From NCBI GenBank assembly GCA_032433765.1, contig JAVIAB010000160.1, forward strand, positions 17,417,049-17,481,048: 64,000 nucleotides of DNA. The letters are read 5' to 3'. Below, piece after piece: positions 10,383-22,959 of the stretch (positions are counted from its first letter, which is position 1; each line of letters opens with the position of its first letter). Origin of the DNA: Megaustenia siamemsis. Its lineage: Eukaryota; Mollusca; Gastropoda; Stylommatophora; Ariophantidae. The position numbers and the translations under genes were made by a program. A model generated the notes under the pieces. The model searched no databases. It saw only the letters and a list, made by a program, of their open reading frames with translations, and was not told the DNA's origin.

Positions 10383-11600
10383 AGAGTAAGATACATAATA
10401 GAACCTCAATTAAGTAATAATCAATTCGGATTCAGAAAAAAAGCAAAAGTTGTACTGATGCTATATTTACATTGAGACAACAATGTGAAAAAACAATAGA
10501 ATATGACAGAAACCTAAATATAGTGCTTATAGATCAGGAAAAAGCGTTTGATCGTGTGGACAGGAACAAACTTTGGCAAACTTTAGAAACCTACGGGGCA
10601 GGAGGACAACTACTAGATAATATAATGGCACTATATAAAAACAGTCAAAGTGCCGTTAGAACATCGGAAGGTCTGTCAGAATGGTTTCAGGTTACAACAG
10701 GTGTAAGACAAGGATGTGTCCTCTCACCACTCCTCTTCATCACATATATGGACAAAATAAATCAGGAAACAACCAACAATAAGGAAAAATCACCCAACAT
10801 CAACGAGCTACTATTCGCAGATGACCAATGCCTAATATATGAGGATGAAAGCCTGCTACAACAACATTTAACATCTCTAGATAAAAGCTGCACAAACTAC
10901 AGTATGAAAATTAACACAGCAAAAACAGAGGCTATGAGAATAAGCAAATTAAGACACCAATTAAACATCAAGATCAAAGATAAAGAAATAAAACAAGTAG
11001 AGGGATTCAAGTATTTGGGCACAATCTTTACAGAAGATGGAAAACTAAACAGAGAAATTGACATGAGAATACAAAAAGCAAATGCTGTCACATACCAGCT
11101 TTCACCATTGCTAAGACATCCAAACATTTCTATGGCAGCTAAACAACAAATGATAAATAGCATTTTCATACCAACTTTGTGCTATGAAAGTCAAACATGG
11201 ACCCTTCCTAAATCGCATTTAAGAAAGATCAATACATGTCAGATGAGTAACAAACAACACAATAAGAGATAGAATAATGCATGAAACAATAAGAAAATTG
11301 GTACGAACAAAACGCTGCCAAGAATATATAGAACAACAACAACAACTTAAATGGTTTGGCCACCTGGTCAGAATGAATCCTCACCAATCACCATCAAGGG
11401 CGTTCTTCTCGAGAATGCATGGAAAAAGACCAAGAGGAAGACCCAGAAGAAGATGGATAGATGCAGTGACAGAGACATGTAACAACAAAGGAAAATCACT
11501 AATTCAGACAGTTCGGGCAGCGCAAGAATGACAAATGATATAAACCACAACACCTTTTAGGTATCAGTGAGAAAGAGAAAAGAGGAAGAAAGTAACGAAC
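10383..11600 (+). mobile_element. LINE family F (RTE-like) with reverse transcriptase domain
   Basis: This is the best-preserved reverse transcriptase on the plus strand. An N-terminal part is frameshifted before 10472, followed by a 266-codon frame with LIDQEKAFDRVDR, TGVRQGCVLSPLLF and the active-site-type LLFADDQ (about 10809-10829). After a break near 11270, a second frame to 11531 carries WFGHLVRMNPH and GKRPRGRPRRRWIDA. The active-site tetrad here is FADD. The 3' end reads ACCTTTTAGGTATCAGTGAG and then a GAA-rich tail. The endonuclease region is missing, so it is a 5'-truncated, dead copy. Confidence 0.85.
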
Positions 11601-13438
11601 ACTGAGTTTACAGCAATTTGTTCAATAGAAATGCTAATTTGCGTGCAGTTTTACAAATGCGCACATAACATTGACGACTTTAAGCTGTAAAGAATATATT
11701 AGTTTAATTACACTAGTATATGTATGTGTTGCGTTTTTACATATACCACAAATGAGACAAAATAAAAACCGTCGGTTTGTTTCTTTTTAAAATGTGTATA
11801 ACATCATGACAATAAGCAGTTTACATACAAACTGTCTACTAGCATTTTGAAAAGAGGCATGTGTTTTGGAGCTGATTTGTATCACATGACTGTACAACAA
11901 GACCTTCCATCAAGGATAACAACCGAGCAAACACAGCTAAAACATAAAATATATGAGAACATACATAACATATCGAATGTGTTGACAGTTCGATGAGGTA
12001 TACAGAAATATGATAGAAGGAATTGATTTTTCTATTCTTGACACTGAGGGCATCAATCAGAGGTACAGGGACTGCTTCCAACAAAATGAAAATGATATTA
12101 CGTGACCTATTTTTAGCAAGGGAGGTAAGAAAAAAAAAGTTTTCTTCAGCATTTTAAAGGCTTCAATTTTCTTATTTCTTGTCTTATTTAATGTCCATGT
12201 TTCTGCACCATACACGAACGCTGAGTAAATATCATCATCATCATCAAGTACCGATCCTGCTGGCGTAGATGATCATGTCTCTCCACAATTTTCGATCTCG
12301 ACAGTTATTTATCATTTCTGTTGTTGACCTTCTGCCAAGCCATTCTTTTAAGCTGTCTGGTATCTTTTCTTTTTGCTTCCCTCTATCTCTTCGACCCTCA
12401 ATTTTCCCAGTTGTTACAATATACTTCAGTTGTTTTCTTCTCATTACATGGCCAAAAAATGAGTAGATATAGCATTTTGTAATTTTAGTTCTGATATTAT
12501 TTTTCTTTGATGTGAGTGTATTTTGCATGATGTTAAAATTGTTTTTTGCCATTCCTAATCTTTTGTTGATATCTGACTAACATTTACCAACACTGGTTAT
12601 ATGTCCAAGGTAACTATATTCTTCAATTCTTTCTAGATTCTTTCCACCTACTTCAAAATCTCCTTGTATATTGTGTGTCTTTTATATACTAATAAACATA
12701 TTTTTAGTCTTTTTTTATTTTCCATCTATATTCTTTTCTTGTCTTGTTTATGTTGTTTACTAGTTGTTGTAGGTCTTCTGGATTTTCTGCCAATATTACC
12801 GTATCATCAGCATATCTTAGATTATTGATTATATATATTTATATCCATCGAACTTTAGTCCTGGAATCTTTATGATGTATGTCAAAATATGTTCACTGTA
12901 TAAGTTAAATAGATATGTTTTTTTTTTTGTTCTGGCTCCATTATATCCCATTGCACCCTATAACTCTGTCTCCATCTTCTTCAATTGTGCAGCTTCATTC
13001 TATACCTCACTACTACATCTACTTGTTTTTTCTTCTCTCCATTTTTCTTCATCTGAAGTGTTTATCCTAATCCCTCCTCCTTTTAAGTTTTCTTATTCGA
13101 ACATCGAGAACCGTAATTACCCAAGTTTCCACGCAGTTACCCAGTAAACAACCCCCCCCCCCCCCAGGTACTGCCCGTACTGGTATCCGACACTGCCTGA
13201 TTGTCACGTTTGACAGGGAGCCGTGCTGTATAATTTACAACGTCACTACTTTGATTGCAACAACTAATTCGCATTCTCAAGTTTCAACGCTGTCTCCAGC
13301 TCATCAAACAATTAAGACATTGAGCCAAGTAATTCTACCTCCCGTGTTTTAGCTATTTAGAGTATATCGTGTCAATCTTGATATGCTTCCATAGTCGACA
13401 TATTTTTTTTAAAAGCAGTGTGGTTGTTTATCTTTCCT
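11551..13438. repeat. Segmental duplication, copy 1
   Basis: About 1.89 kb is repeated, nearly identical by eye, at 15927-17828. The offset is about 4.38 kb at both ends. The left edge falls within the 3' end of the family F LINE, and the right edge runs into the 19-bp minisatellite. It contains a decayed minus-strand family C LINE and a C homopolymer at about 13149-13165. Confidence 0.92.
12180..13110 (-). mobile_element. Decayed LINE family C inside duplication copy 1
   Basis: Minus-strand pieces include MRRKQLKYIVTTGKIEGRRD and STTEMINNCRDRKLWRDM, ending RIGT before an (ATG)n tail. Upstream are remnants of a YADD-type block and LQQL near 12770-12830. It is disrupted by many stops. Confidence 0.75.
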
Positions 13439-13905
13439 AAATAACTTTATCTTTCCCAAATAACTTTATCTTTCCAAAATAACTTTATCTTTCCAAAATA
13501 ACTTTATCTTTCATAAATAACTTTCTTTCCAAAATAACTTTATCTTTCATAACTAACTTTATCTTTCCAAAATAACTTTATCTTTCCAAAATAACTTTAT
13601 CTTTCCAAAATAACTTTATCTTTCATAAATAACTTTATCTTTCCAAAATAACTTTATCTTTCCAAAATAACTTTATCTTTCATAAATAACTTTATCTTTG
13701 CAAAATAACTTTATCTTTCATAAATAACTTTATCTTTCCAAAATAACTTTATCTTTCATAAATAACTTTATCTTTCATAAATAACTTTATCTTACCAAAA
13801 TAACTTTATCTTTCATAAATAACTTTATCTTTCATAAATAACTTTATCTTTCCAAAATAACTTTATCTTTCCAAAATAACTTTATCTTTCATAAATAACT
13901 TTCAT
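13431..13905. repeat. 19-bp minisatellite, array 1
   Basis: About 24 units of ATAACTTTATCTTTCCAAA, with an alternative TTTCATAAATA form. The first unit is at the end of the duplicated block. The array is broken by the LINE at 13906-15361 and continues beyond it. Confidence 0.95.
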
Positions 13906-15361
13906 CATCATCATCATTGAGTGCCGTCTCCGCAACGAAGGTTGGCTACCATGGAGCGCCATTTTGCTCTATCTCTTGCTTTGATGGTGCAGGTTGTCAT
14001 CGGTTGATTTGTCCATCTTTTGATGTTACTCGTCCATGTTAATCTTGGTCTGCCTCTGCCTCTTTTACCTTGTATTTTCCCCTCCAGGATCACTTTCAGT
14101 AGGCTGTTGTGTCTTTTAACATGGCCTAAGAATCGCATTTGTCTTGTTCTAATTGTGTTCAGAAGTTCTCTTTTCATTTTTAGTTGTTTTAAGACTTTGT
14201 CATTTGTTTTCTTTTCCTTCCATCCAATTCTACCTATTCTTCTATATATCCACATTTCAAAGGCTTCAATTCTCTGTTCTGTTTTCTTGTCTAATGTCCA
14301 TGTTTCAGCACCATATAGGAATATTGAGAAGATGTAACATTTTGCTATTCTTAGTTTTAGCTCTGGTGTTATTTGTTTTGATGTTAGTATGTCCTTCATG
14401 ACATTAAAATTACTTTTTGCCATTCCTATTCTTTTGTTTATTTCAGTTGTACATTTTCCATCACTGGTTATAGTATGTCCAAGGTAGTTATAGTTCTGAA
14501 CTGTCTCAAGGTCTATTCCTTCAATTTTGATATCCACTTGTGGGTTTTGTGTATTTTCTTTGTTTATGATCATAGTTTTAGTCTTTTTGATATTCATATC
14601 TAGTCCATATTTTTTGCTTGTCGTGTTTATTTCATTAAGTAATTGTTGTAGGTCTTTAGGATTTTCTGCTAGTAGTACAGTATCGTCAGCATATCTTAGG
14701 TTATTGATTATCTTTCCATTAATTTGTAGGCCTGGCATCTCTATGATGTTTTTAAAGATTTGCTCAGTGTATAGATTGAACAAGCTTGGTGATAGGATGC
14801 ATCCTTGTCTTACTCCTCTTTTTATATCAATGGGTGTAGAGAACTCTTTGTTATATTTTATTATTGCTGTTTGCTCCCAGTATAGATTGCATATTAGTCA
14901 TATATCCATGTCATCTAGATGTATATCTTTTAGGCATTCTATAAGTTGTTTGTGGTGTACTCTATCAAAAGCTTTGGTGTAGTCTATGAAGCAGGCATAT
15001 ATTGGTTTGTTTACTTCTGTGTATTTTTCGATTAATGTTCTCATGCAGAATATGGCTTCATTTGTCCCGCTATTTTTCCTAAATCCAAATTGCTGCTCAT
15101 CTAATTCAGTATTGATTTTATTCTGAATCCTTCCTTGTATAACTTTTAGCAAGATTTTTGTAACATGGCTCATTAGGCTTATTGTTCTAAAGTCACTGCA
15201 TTCAACTGCACCATTCTTTTTAGGCAATGCAATGAAAGTTGATGTTTTTAGTTCATTTGGTATGTATCCTGTGTGGTATATGTCGTTGCATATGTCTGTA
15301 ATCACTTCAATGCCAAAATCTTCAAGTGCCTGTATCATCTCTATCTGTATGCTTTCAGGTA
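13906..15361 (-). mobile_element. LINE family A (RTE-like) inserted in the 19-bp array
   Basis: This is the longest family A copy, with two minus-strand frames. One (15338-14898) carries IALPKKNGAVECSDFRTISL and FIDYTKAFDRVHH. The other (14783-13914) carries LRYADDTVLLA (active site about 14681-14693), FLGHVKRHNSLLK and GKRGRGRPRLTW, ending NLRCGDGTQ and then an (ATG)n tail. A stop and a shift separate the frames. Array sequence on both sides shows insertion into pre-existing tandem repeats. Endonuclease is absent. Confidence 0.9.
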
Positions 15362-15926
15362 GATAAAATAACTTTATCTTTCCAAAATAACTTTATCTTT
15401 CCTAAACAACTTTATCTTAACTAAAAAACTTTATCTTTCCTAAAAAACTTTATATTAACTAAAAAAACTGTATCTTTCCTAAATAACTTTATTTTTCCTA
15501 AATAACTTTATCTTAACTAAATAACTTTATCTTTCCAAAATAACTTTATCTTTCCTAAATAACTTTATCTTTCCAAAATAACTTTATCTTTCCAAAATAA
15601 CTTTATCTTTCCTAAATAACTTTATCTTAACTAAATAACTTTATCTTTCCTAAATAACTTTATCTTTCCAAAATAACTTTATCTTTCCAAAATAACTTTA
15701 CCATTCCTAAATAACGTTATCTTTCCTAAATAGCTTTATCTTAACTAAAAACTTTAACTTTCATAAAATAACTTTATCTTTCCTAAATAACTTTATCTTT
15801 CCTAAATAACGTTATCTTAACTAAATAACTTTATCTTTCCTAAAAAACTTTATCTTAACTAAAAAACGTTATCTTTCCTAAATAACTTTATCTTTCCTAA
15901 ATAACTTTATCTTTCCTAAATAACTT
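15362..15926. repeat. 19-bp minisatellite, array 1 continued
   Basis: About 30 units, with a variant form containing TATCTTAACTAAA that is absent from 13431-13905 but present in the distal part of the array at 17821-19555. Confidence 0.95.
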
Positions 15927-17828
15927 CACCTTTTAGGTATCAGTGAGAAAGAGAAAAGAAGAAGATGAAGAAAGTAACGAACACTGAGTTTACAGCAATT
16001 TGTTCAATAGAAATGCTAATTTGCGTGCAGAGTTTTACAAATGCGCACATAACATTGACGACTTTAAGCTGTAAAGAATATATTAGTTTAATTACACTAG
16101 TATATGTATGTGTTGCGTTTTTACATATACCACAAATGAGACAAAATAAAAACCGTCGGTTTGTTTCTTTTTAAAATGTGTATAACATCATGACAATAAG
16201 CAGTTTACATACAAACTGTCTACTAGCATTTTGAAAAGAGGCATGTGTTTTTGGAGCGGATTTGTATCACATGACTGTACAACAAGACCTTCCATCATGG
16301 ATAACAACCGAGCAAACACAACTAAAACATAAAATATATGAGAGCATACATAACATATCGAAGGTGTTGACAGTTCGATGAGGTATACAGAAATATGATA
16401 GAAGGAATTGATTTTTCTATTCTTGACACTGAGGGCATCAATCAGAGGTACAGGGACTGCTTCCAACAAAATGAAAATGATATTACGTGACCTATTTTTA
16501 GCAAGGGAGGTAAGAAAAAAAAGTTTGCTTCAGCATTTCAATGGCTTCAATTTTCTTCTTTCTTGTCTTATTTAATGTCCATGTTTCTGCACCATACACG
16601 AACGCTGAGTAAATATCATCATCATCATCATCAAGTACCGATCCTGCTGGCGTAGATGAACATGTCTCTCCACAATTTTCGATCTCGACAGTTATTTATC
16701 ATTTCTGTTGTTGACCTTCTGCCAAGCCATTCTCTTAAGCTGTCTCGTATCTTTTCTTTTTGCTTCCCTCTATCTCTTCGACCCTCAATTTTCCCAGTTG
16801 TTACAATATACTTCAGTTGTTTTCTTCTCATTACATGGCCAAAAAAAGATGAGTTGATATAGCATTTTGTAATTTTAGTTCTGATATTATTTTTCTTTGA
16901 TGTGAGTGTATTTTGCATGATGTTAAAATTGTTTTTTGACATTCCTATTCTTTTGTTGATATCTGACTAACATTTACCAACACTGGTTATATGTCCAAGG
17001 TAACTATATTCTTCAATTCTTCCTAGATTCTTTCCACCTACTTCAAAATCTCCTTGTATATTGTGTGTCTTTTATATACTAATAAACATATTTTTAGTCA
17101 TTTTTTATTTTCCATCTATATTCTTTTCTTGTCTTGTTTATGTTGTTCACTAGTTGTTGTAGGTCTTCTGGATTTTCTGCCATTAATCCCGTATCATCAG
17201 CATATCTTAGATTATTGATTATATATATTTATATCCATTGATCTTTAGTCCTGGAATCTTTATGATGTCTTTCAAAATCTGTTCACTGTATAAGTTAAAT
17301 AGATATGTTTTTTTTTTGTTTGTTCTGGCTCCATTATATCCCATTGCACCCTATAACTCTGTCTCCATCTTCTTCAATTGTGCAGCTTCATTCTATACCT
17401 CACTACTACATCCACTTGTTTTTTCTTCTCTCCATTTTTCTTCATCTGAAGTGTTTATCCTAATCCCTCCTCCTTTTAAGTTTTCTTATTCGAACATCGA
17501 GAACCATAATTACCCAAGTTTCCACGCAGTTACCCAGTAAACAACCCCCCCCCCCCCCAGGTACTGCCCGTACTGGTATCCGACACTGCCTGATTGTCAC
17601 GTTTGACAGGGAGCCGTGCTGTATAATTTACAACGTCACTACTTTGATTGCAACAACTAATTCGCATTTTCAAGTTTCAACGCTGTCTCCAGCTCATCAA
17701 ACAATTAAGACATTGAGCCAAGTAATTCTACCTCCCGTGTTTTAGCTATTTAGAGTATATCGTGTCAATCTTGATATGCTTCCATTGTCGACATATTTTT
17801 TTAAAAGCAATGTGGTTGTTTATCTTTC
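15927..17828. repeat. Segmental duplication, copy 2
   Basis: Second copy of the 11551-13438 block, in the same orientation. Differences are scattered substitutions and small indels, for example an extra GAT near 15965 and a different C-run length near 17546-17560. Confidence 0.92.
16560..17490 (-). mobile_element. Decayed LINE family C inside duplication copy 2
   Basis: Paralogous to 12180-13110 by the segmental duplication rather than by a separate insertion. It carries the same MRRKQLKYIVTTGKIEGRRD and STTEMINNCRDRKLWRDM blocks and the same (ATG)n tail, plus independent point changes. Confidence 0.75.
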
Positions 17829-19555
17829 CTAAATAACTTTATCTTTCATAACTAACTTTATCTTTCCAAAATAACTTTATCTTTCATAACTAACTTTATC
17901 TTTCCAAAATAACTTTATCTTTCATAACTAACTTTATCTTTCCAAAAAAACGTTATCTTTCATAACTAACTTTATCTTTCCAAAATAACTTTATCTTTCA
18001 TAACTAACTTTATCATTCCAAAATAACTTTATCTTTCATAACTAACTTTATCTTTCCTAAATAACTTTATCTTTCATAACTAACTTTATCTTTCCAAAAT
18101 AACTTTATCTTTCATAAATAACTTTATCTTTCATAAATAACTTTATCTTTCCAAAATAACTTTATCTTTCATAACTAACTTTATCTTTGCTAAATAACTT
18201 TATCTTTCATAACTAACTTTATCTTTTCAAAATAACTTTATCTTTCATAAATAACTTTATCTTTCATAAATAACTTTATCTTTCCAAAATAACGTTATCT
18301 TTCCAAAATAACTTTATCTTTCAAAATAACTTTATCTTTCCAAAATAACTTTATCTTTCCAAAATAACTTTATCTTTCATAAATAACTTTATCTTTCCAA
18401 AATAACTTTATCTTTCCAAAATAACTTTATCTTTCCAAAATAACTTTATCTTTCCAAAATAACTTTATCTTTCCTAAATAACTTTATCTTTCCAAAATAA
18501 CTTTATCTTTCCAAAATAACTTTATCTTTCATAAATAACTTTATATTTCCAAAATAATTTTATCTTTCCAAAATAACTTTATCTTTCATAAATAACTTTA
18601 TCTTTCCTAAATAACTTTATCTTTCCTAAATAACTTTATCTTTCATAAATAACTTTATCTTTCCTAAATAACTTTATCTTTCCTAAATAACTTTATCTTT
18701 CATAAATAACTTTATATTTCCTAAATAACCTTATCTTTCCTAAATAACTTTATCTTTCATAAATAACTATCTTTCCTAAATAACCTTATCTTTCCTAAAT
18801 AACTTTATCTTTCCAAAATAAGTTTATCTTTCATAAATAACTTTATCTTTCCAAAATAATTTTATCTTTCATAAATAACTTTATTTTTCCTAAATAACTT
18901 TATCTTAACTAAAAAACGTTATCTTTCCTAAATAACTTTATCTTTCATAAATAACTTTATTATTCCTAAATAACTTTATCTTTCCTAAATAACTGTATCT
19001 TTCATAAATAACTTTATCTTTCCTAAATAACCTTATCTTTCCTAAATAACTTTATCTTTCCAAAATAACTTTATCTTTCCTAAATAACCTTATCTTTCCT
19101 AAATAACTTTATCTTTCCAAAATAACTTTATCTTCCATAAATAACTGTATCTTTCCAAAATAACGGTATCTTTCATAAATAACTTTATTTTTCCTAAATA
19201 ACTTTATCTTAACTAAAAAACGTTATCTTTCCTAAATAACTTTATCTTTCCTAAATAACCTTATCTTTGCTAAATAGCTTTATCTTTTCTAAATAACTTT
19301 ATCTTTCATATATAACTTTATCTTTCATAAATAACTTTATCTTTCATAAATAACTTTATCTTTTCTAAATAACTTTATCTTTCATAAATAACTTTATTTT
19401 TCCTAAATAACTTTATCTTAACTAAAAAACGTTATCTTTGCTAAATAACTTTATCTTTCCAAAATAACCTTATCTTTCCTAAATAGCTTTATCTTTTCTA
19501 AATAACTTTATCTTTCATATATAACTTTATCTTTCATAAATAACTTTATCTTTCA
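17821..19555. repeat. 19-bp minisatellite, array 2, about 91 units
   Basis: The same unit family as array 1. Proximal units alternate between TTTCATAACTA and TTTCCAAAATA forms. Distal units (after about 18890) include TTAACTAAAAAACG forms, and segments such as 18880-18960, 19190-19260 and 19380-19450 repeat at a larger scale. Confidence 0.96.
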
Positions 19556-20207
19556 TCTATCTATCTATCTATTGACCTTTCGAGCCGTAACCGGCCCATA
19601 GGGCGTAGACCAAGATACACCTTCTCCTATATGAATTTTTGTTCTAGCAGTTTTCTTTTAAAGATATTTTATCAAATCTCGCCATCTGTCTCTGTTCTGT
19701 GCAAGCAGTTCTATCTCATTGAGGGAGCCGATTCCTGCTGCTCTTGCCTCTCTCATCAATGTTCTTCTCAGTGTCTCCCTGGGTCTTCCTCTTTTTCTTT
19801 TACCTGTTGTTTCCCATATGAGGGCTTGCTTTGCTATTCGATTATTATCTCTTCTCATCACATGTCCAACGTATGACCATCGTCTTTTCTTTATTACTGA
19901 AGATATTAGTGGTTGATTGGCGATTTCTCTAATTTCCTCGTTTGTTTTGAATTCGTTCCATTCTATACCAAGTATTTTCCTTAGACATTTATTTTCGAAT
20001 GCGTTCAACTTTGTTTCTATATCTCTTGTTGTTTTCCAGCTTTCACACGCATACGTAAGGGTTGATAGTACATTTGATTTGAATAGCCTAAGTTTTGTGT
20101 TTGTGCTAATGAGTTTTGATTTCCACAACTTTTCAAGGCTTCTGAAAGACATTGCTGCTTTAGCCAGTCTGATTCTAATTTCTTTGCTCGTATCCCCTTC
20201 TCCTTTA
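19556..20207 (-). mobile_element. LINE family E inserted in the 19-bp array
   Basis: A 185-codon minus-strand frame (20215-19658) encodes a LINE C-terminal domain with YACESWKTTRDIETKLNAF, YVGHVMRRDNNRIAKQA and GKRKRGRPRETLRRTLM, ending near NRDRWRDLIKYL. A short untranslated part and a (TAGA)n tail, read as TCTA at 19556-19573, follow. The 19-bp array resumes at 20208. No reverse transcriptase active site is retained. Confidence 0.85.
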
Positions 20208-20256
20208 TCTTTCATAAATAACTTTATCTTTCCTAAATAACTTTATCTTTCCTAAT
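20208..20256. repeat. 19-bp minisatellite, distal remnant
   Basis: Two to three units of the 19-bp array lie beyond the family E insertion. They show that the LINE landed near the right edge of the array. Confidence 0.9.
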
Positions 20257-20339
20257 GAATGAGCATCAAACAAAACAGAAACTATCTTTGTGATGCACAT
20301 CCCTACCGAAATGATGCTCCCATTAAACATTTTAAAATA

Positions 20340-21990
20340 CGTTTTTCTTCCTCTGCGGTCATGACACCATTCAGACTATAGGACTCCAGACGCTCTTATG
20401 AAGGCAGCTATCTGTTTCAGTTATTCTGTTGACCCATAGAGTTTATGTTCCATGGAGGTGGCTGTGGGCTACATTGTCCTCCTCAGGTCTATTTACTGGG
20501 GACAATCCTGTAGAACATGTTTTGTTGTCATGTTATCCAGGGTACAGTAGCATTGACTGGTAGTTCCTATTGTACGTTTGGTAAGCATGTAGTTTCTCAT
20601 TCTGTTGTGGCCAGTGCGTAGGCGAAGTATGATGATTTGATTCCTCCTTGATAGTTGGAGGTATCCATCCCTCTCGTTATACTTTGGGTGTTCTTGTTTC
20701 CATTTTTCATGGTACTGGCCTTTGATGATGGATTTGGCTTCATTGTAGCTGACCAGATGGTTCTCTTGTGGTAATCTCCCTCCCTCTTTAGCTCGTTTGT
20801 CTGCGCATTCGTTTCCGTGTATATTACAGTGTGATGGTATCCACAAGATGACCACTCTCTGGAAGTTATTGCACAATTAGTCTGGGGTTGTTCACAGGTC
20901 ATCTAGCTCGCTGATCCTGTCGGGTTTAGAGCTGTTAGGACTGACAGTGCGTTGGTCAGTATCACCAATTGCTTGTGCATGTTATTTTTGTGTTGGATAG
21001 CCAGTTTTGCAGCATCTTCGAGGGCTTCAGTTTCTGCTTTATCGTTGTTTGAGAGTTTCTCTGTCGCTATAAATTTGGTAATCTCTTCCTGGTTATTCAG
21101 CCTCAAGAACACACCTTCTCCTCCATTTATGGTGGTATCTGTAGCAGAGCCATCCGTGTATATGTGAGACCAGGAGTTGTGGGTAGGTGTCGTCTATGAG
21201 TTTTTTTCTACTATGTGCTTTCTCTCTGTGTCTGTATTGGTGCATATTTTCATGATTACTATTATGTCTTCCTTGTGTTCTGGTATTTTCCCTTAGGGAG
21301 TCATACTGGAAGGCCATATGGGTTTTGGCATTGTTTGGGACAGCACCGGATCGCTAGTTGTCAATTCTTTGGAGATTGGCGTTAAGTTGCTCCTCTTTAG
21401 TCTTCCTTTTTCGAAACCGGCTATTATTTGGTGCATGGGGTGGTTTGAGAGCCTTTTGTATTTCTTCGCTTGTTGCATTACTTTAGTTTTTCGTCTTCCA
21501 TAGGGTGTATGCCTTTTACTATTTCTAGAGTCTCTGTAGGTGTGGTTTTCATTGCACCAACGATGATACGGGCAGTCTGTTTGTTGTGTTCTGTTAACTT
21601 TGCCAAGATGTGACTTTGAAGCGGTAGTCCATGCTGTGACTCCATACTCTGGGGCTGGTCTTACTCTTCCTGTGTTTAATCGTTTCAAGATTTTGCTGTC
21701 TGCTCCCCAGTTCGCTCCTGCCAATATCTTCATAATATCTGTTCGTTTTCTTGCCTTTGTGTTTGTTTTGTCTATCAGATTTATCCATGTCATTCTGTGG
21801 CCCATGGTAACGTCAATATATGTCGGGTTTTGGTCAATAGTAAGTGTGTGGTCTTTTATCTTCAAATTTGCAGAGAGTGTGTTTGTCCGAAAGTTGTGTA
21901 TGTAGTTTTTTTTTTTCATTAATGGGTAGCAGGCATGTGTTCGTACAATATGCACGTTTTAAACGTATATGTAGCATATGACGCTTTGTA
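20340..21990 (-). pseudogene. RNase H-bearing LINE remnant (I/Nimbus-like)
   Basis: A broken minus-strand coding region about 1.6 kb long. Upstream pieces (about 21955-21090) correspond to the connection after a reverse transcriptase, with PTYIDVTMGHRMTWINLI and RVRPAPEYGVTAWTTAS. Then come an RNase H stretch with EAEALEDAAKLA near 21010 and WIPSHCNIHGNECADKRA near 20800-20843, and then LRTGHNRMRNYMLTKR and HVLQDCP. The H...GNE.AD pattern and C-terminal Cys/His residues are typical of RNase H-bearing LINEs. Frameshifts and stops make it inactive. Confidence 0.75.
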
Positions 21991-22690
21991 GTTGTAATCA
22001 TGCCACGTCATCAATAGATGAACTTACTATTGTCCTTTCTTTTGTTTTCTCTTCTTCTCTTTAGTATGAATCCAACACAGTCTCATGACTTTATATTCAT
22101 TCATGGTCCGTGTAGGGAGGTGTAGGATATTATGTTCCCTCGTAATCCTTGACCGGCGTACGCCGTGTAACTGTTCAACTGTTGATCTTTTCTCGTGCCA
22201 CGCCAAACAAACTACCCATCATCTTTTCCATTAGTCTCTCTGACTCTCTATTTAGATACTCAAACTATGTTCCTTATTTAATCGTTACAAGTGTCAATAT
22301 TCCAGTTGTCACGCTCTCTTAATCCTTTATTATACATGCATACGTCACGAAGTCTTGGGGGGTAACAGATTTCCATCCTGGGCCAAATGCGCTAAACTGA
22401 AGATCGTTTTCTCGCGGCAGTCCCTCTAAAACATTTCTCCATCCCTCTTTGTCTTTCTCAGCCCTTGAAGCTCAATCACCAGGGAAAAACCCATTGAAAC
22501 GATGCATTAATTCTAGACAAGGGTGGCAATACTAAAGGCACTTGAGGGTAGCTGAGAAGACATCTTTGATGGTGCTAGTAATTGGGATATTAATAATGAA
22601 CACCGAAGAGAAGACTGAGGTCAACAACAAGTGACTAGTTGTGGCTGCTCAATGTTTGCACACGACCCCAGCCCTTGCTTGACTTCGGTT
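21991..22690. other. No gene recognised
   Basis: Unassigned sequence without a recognisable frame, repeat or RNA motif. Confidence 0.4.
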
Positions 22691-22880
22691 TAGAGTAACT
22701 AGTGCAAGAGTAACTAGTGCAAGAGTAACTAGTGCAAGAGTAACTAGTGCAAGAGTAACTAGTGCAAGAGTAACTAGTGCAAGAGTAACTAGTGCAAGAG
22801 TAACTAGTGCAAGAGTAACTAGTGCAAGAGTAACTAGTGCAAGAGTAACTAGTGCAAGAGTAACTAGTGCAAGAGTAACG
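22691..22880. repeat. 15-bp minisatellite, about 12.5 perfect units
   Basis: The unit AGTAACTAGTGCAAG is repeated with essentially no divergence, indicating recent expansion. Because 15 is a multiple of three, the minus strand reads as an open five-residue repeat; this is a by-product. Confidence 0.97.
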
Positions 22881-22959
22881 AAAAAAAACAATCTAGATAC
22901 TGAATGAGTATGGAAGTGTGTGGTTGGCATGAGTAGAATGGGAATATTAACAAATACGT

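Noticed and set aside
12244..16942. Two independent family C insertions
   Set aside because: The two copies lie at the same position in the duplicated 1.9-kb blocks, so a single insertion followed by duplication explains both.
22649..22930. 93-codon minus-strand frame with a five-residue repeat
   Set aside because: It is a by-product of the 15-bp minisatellite.
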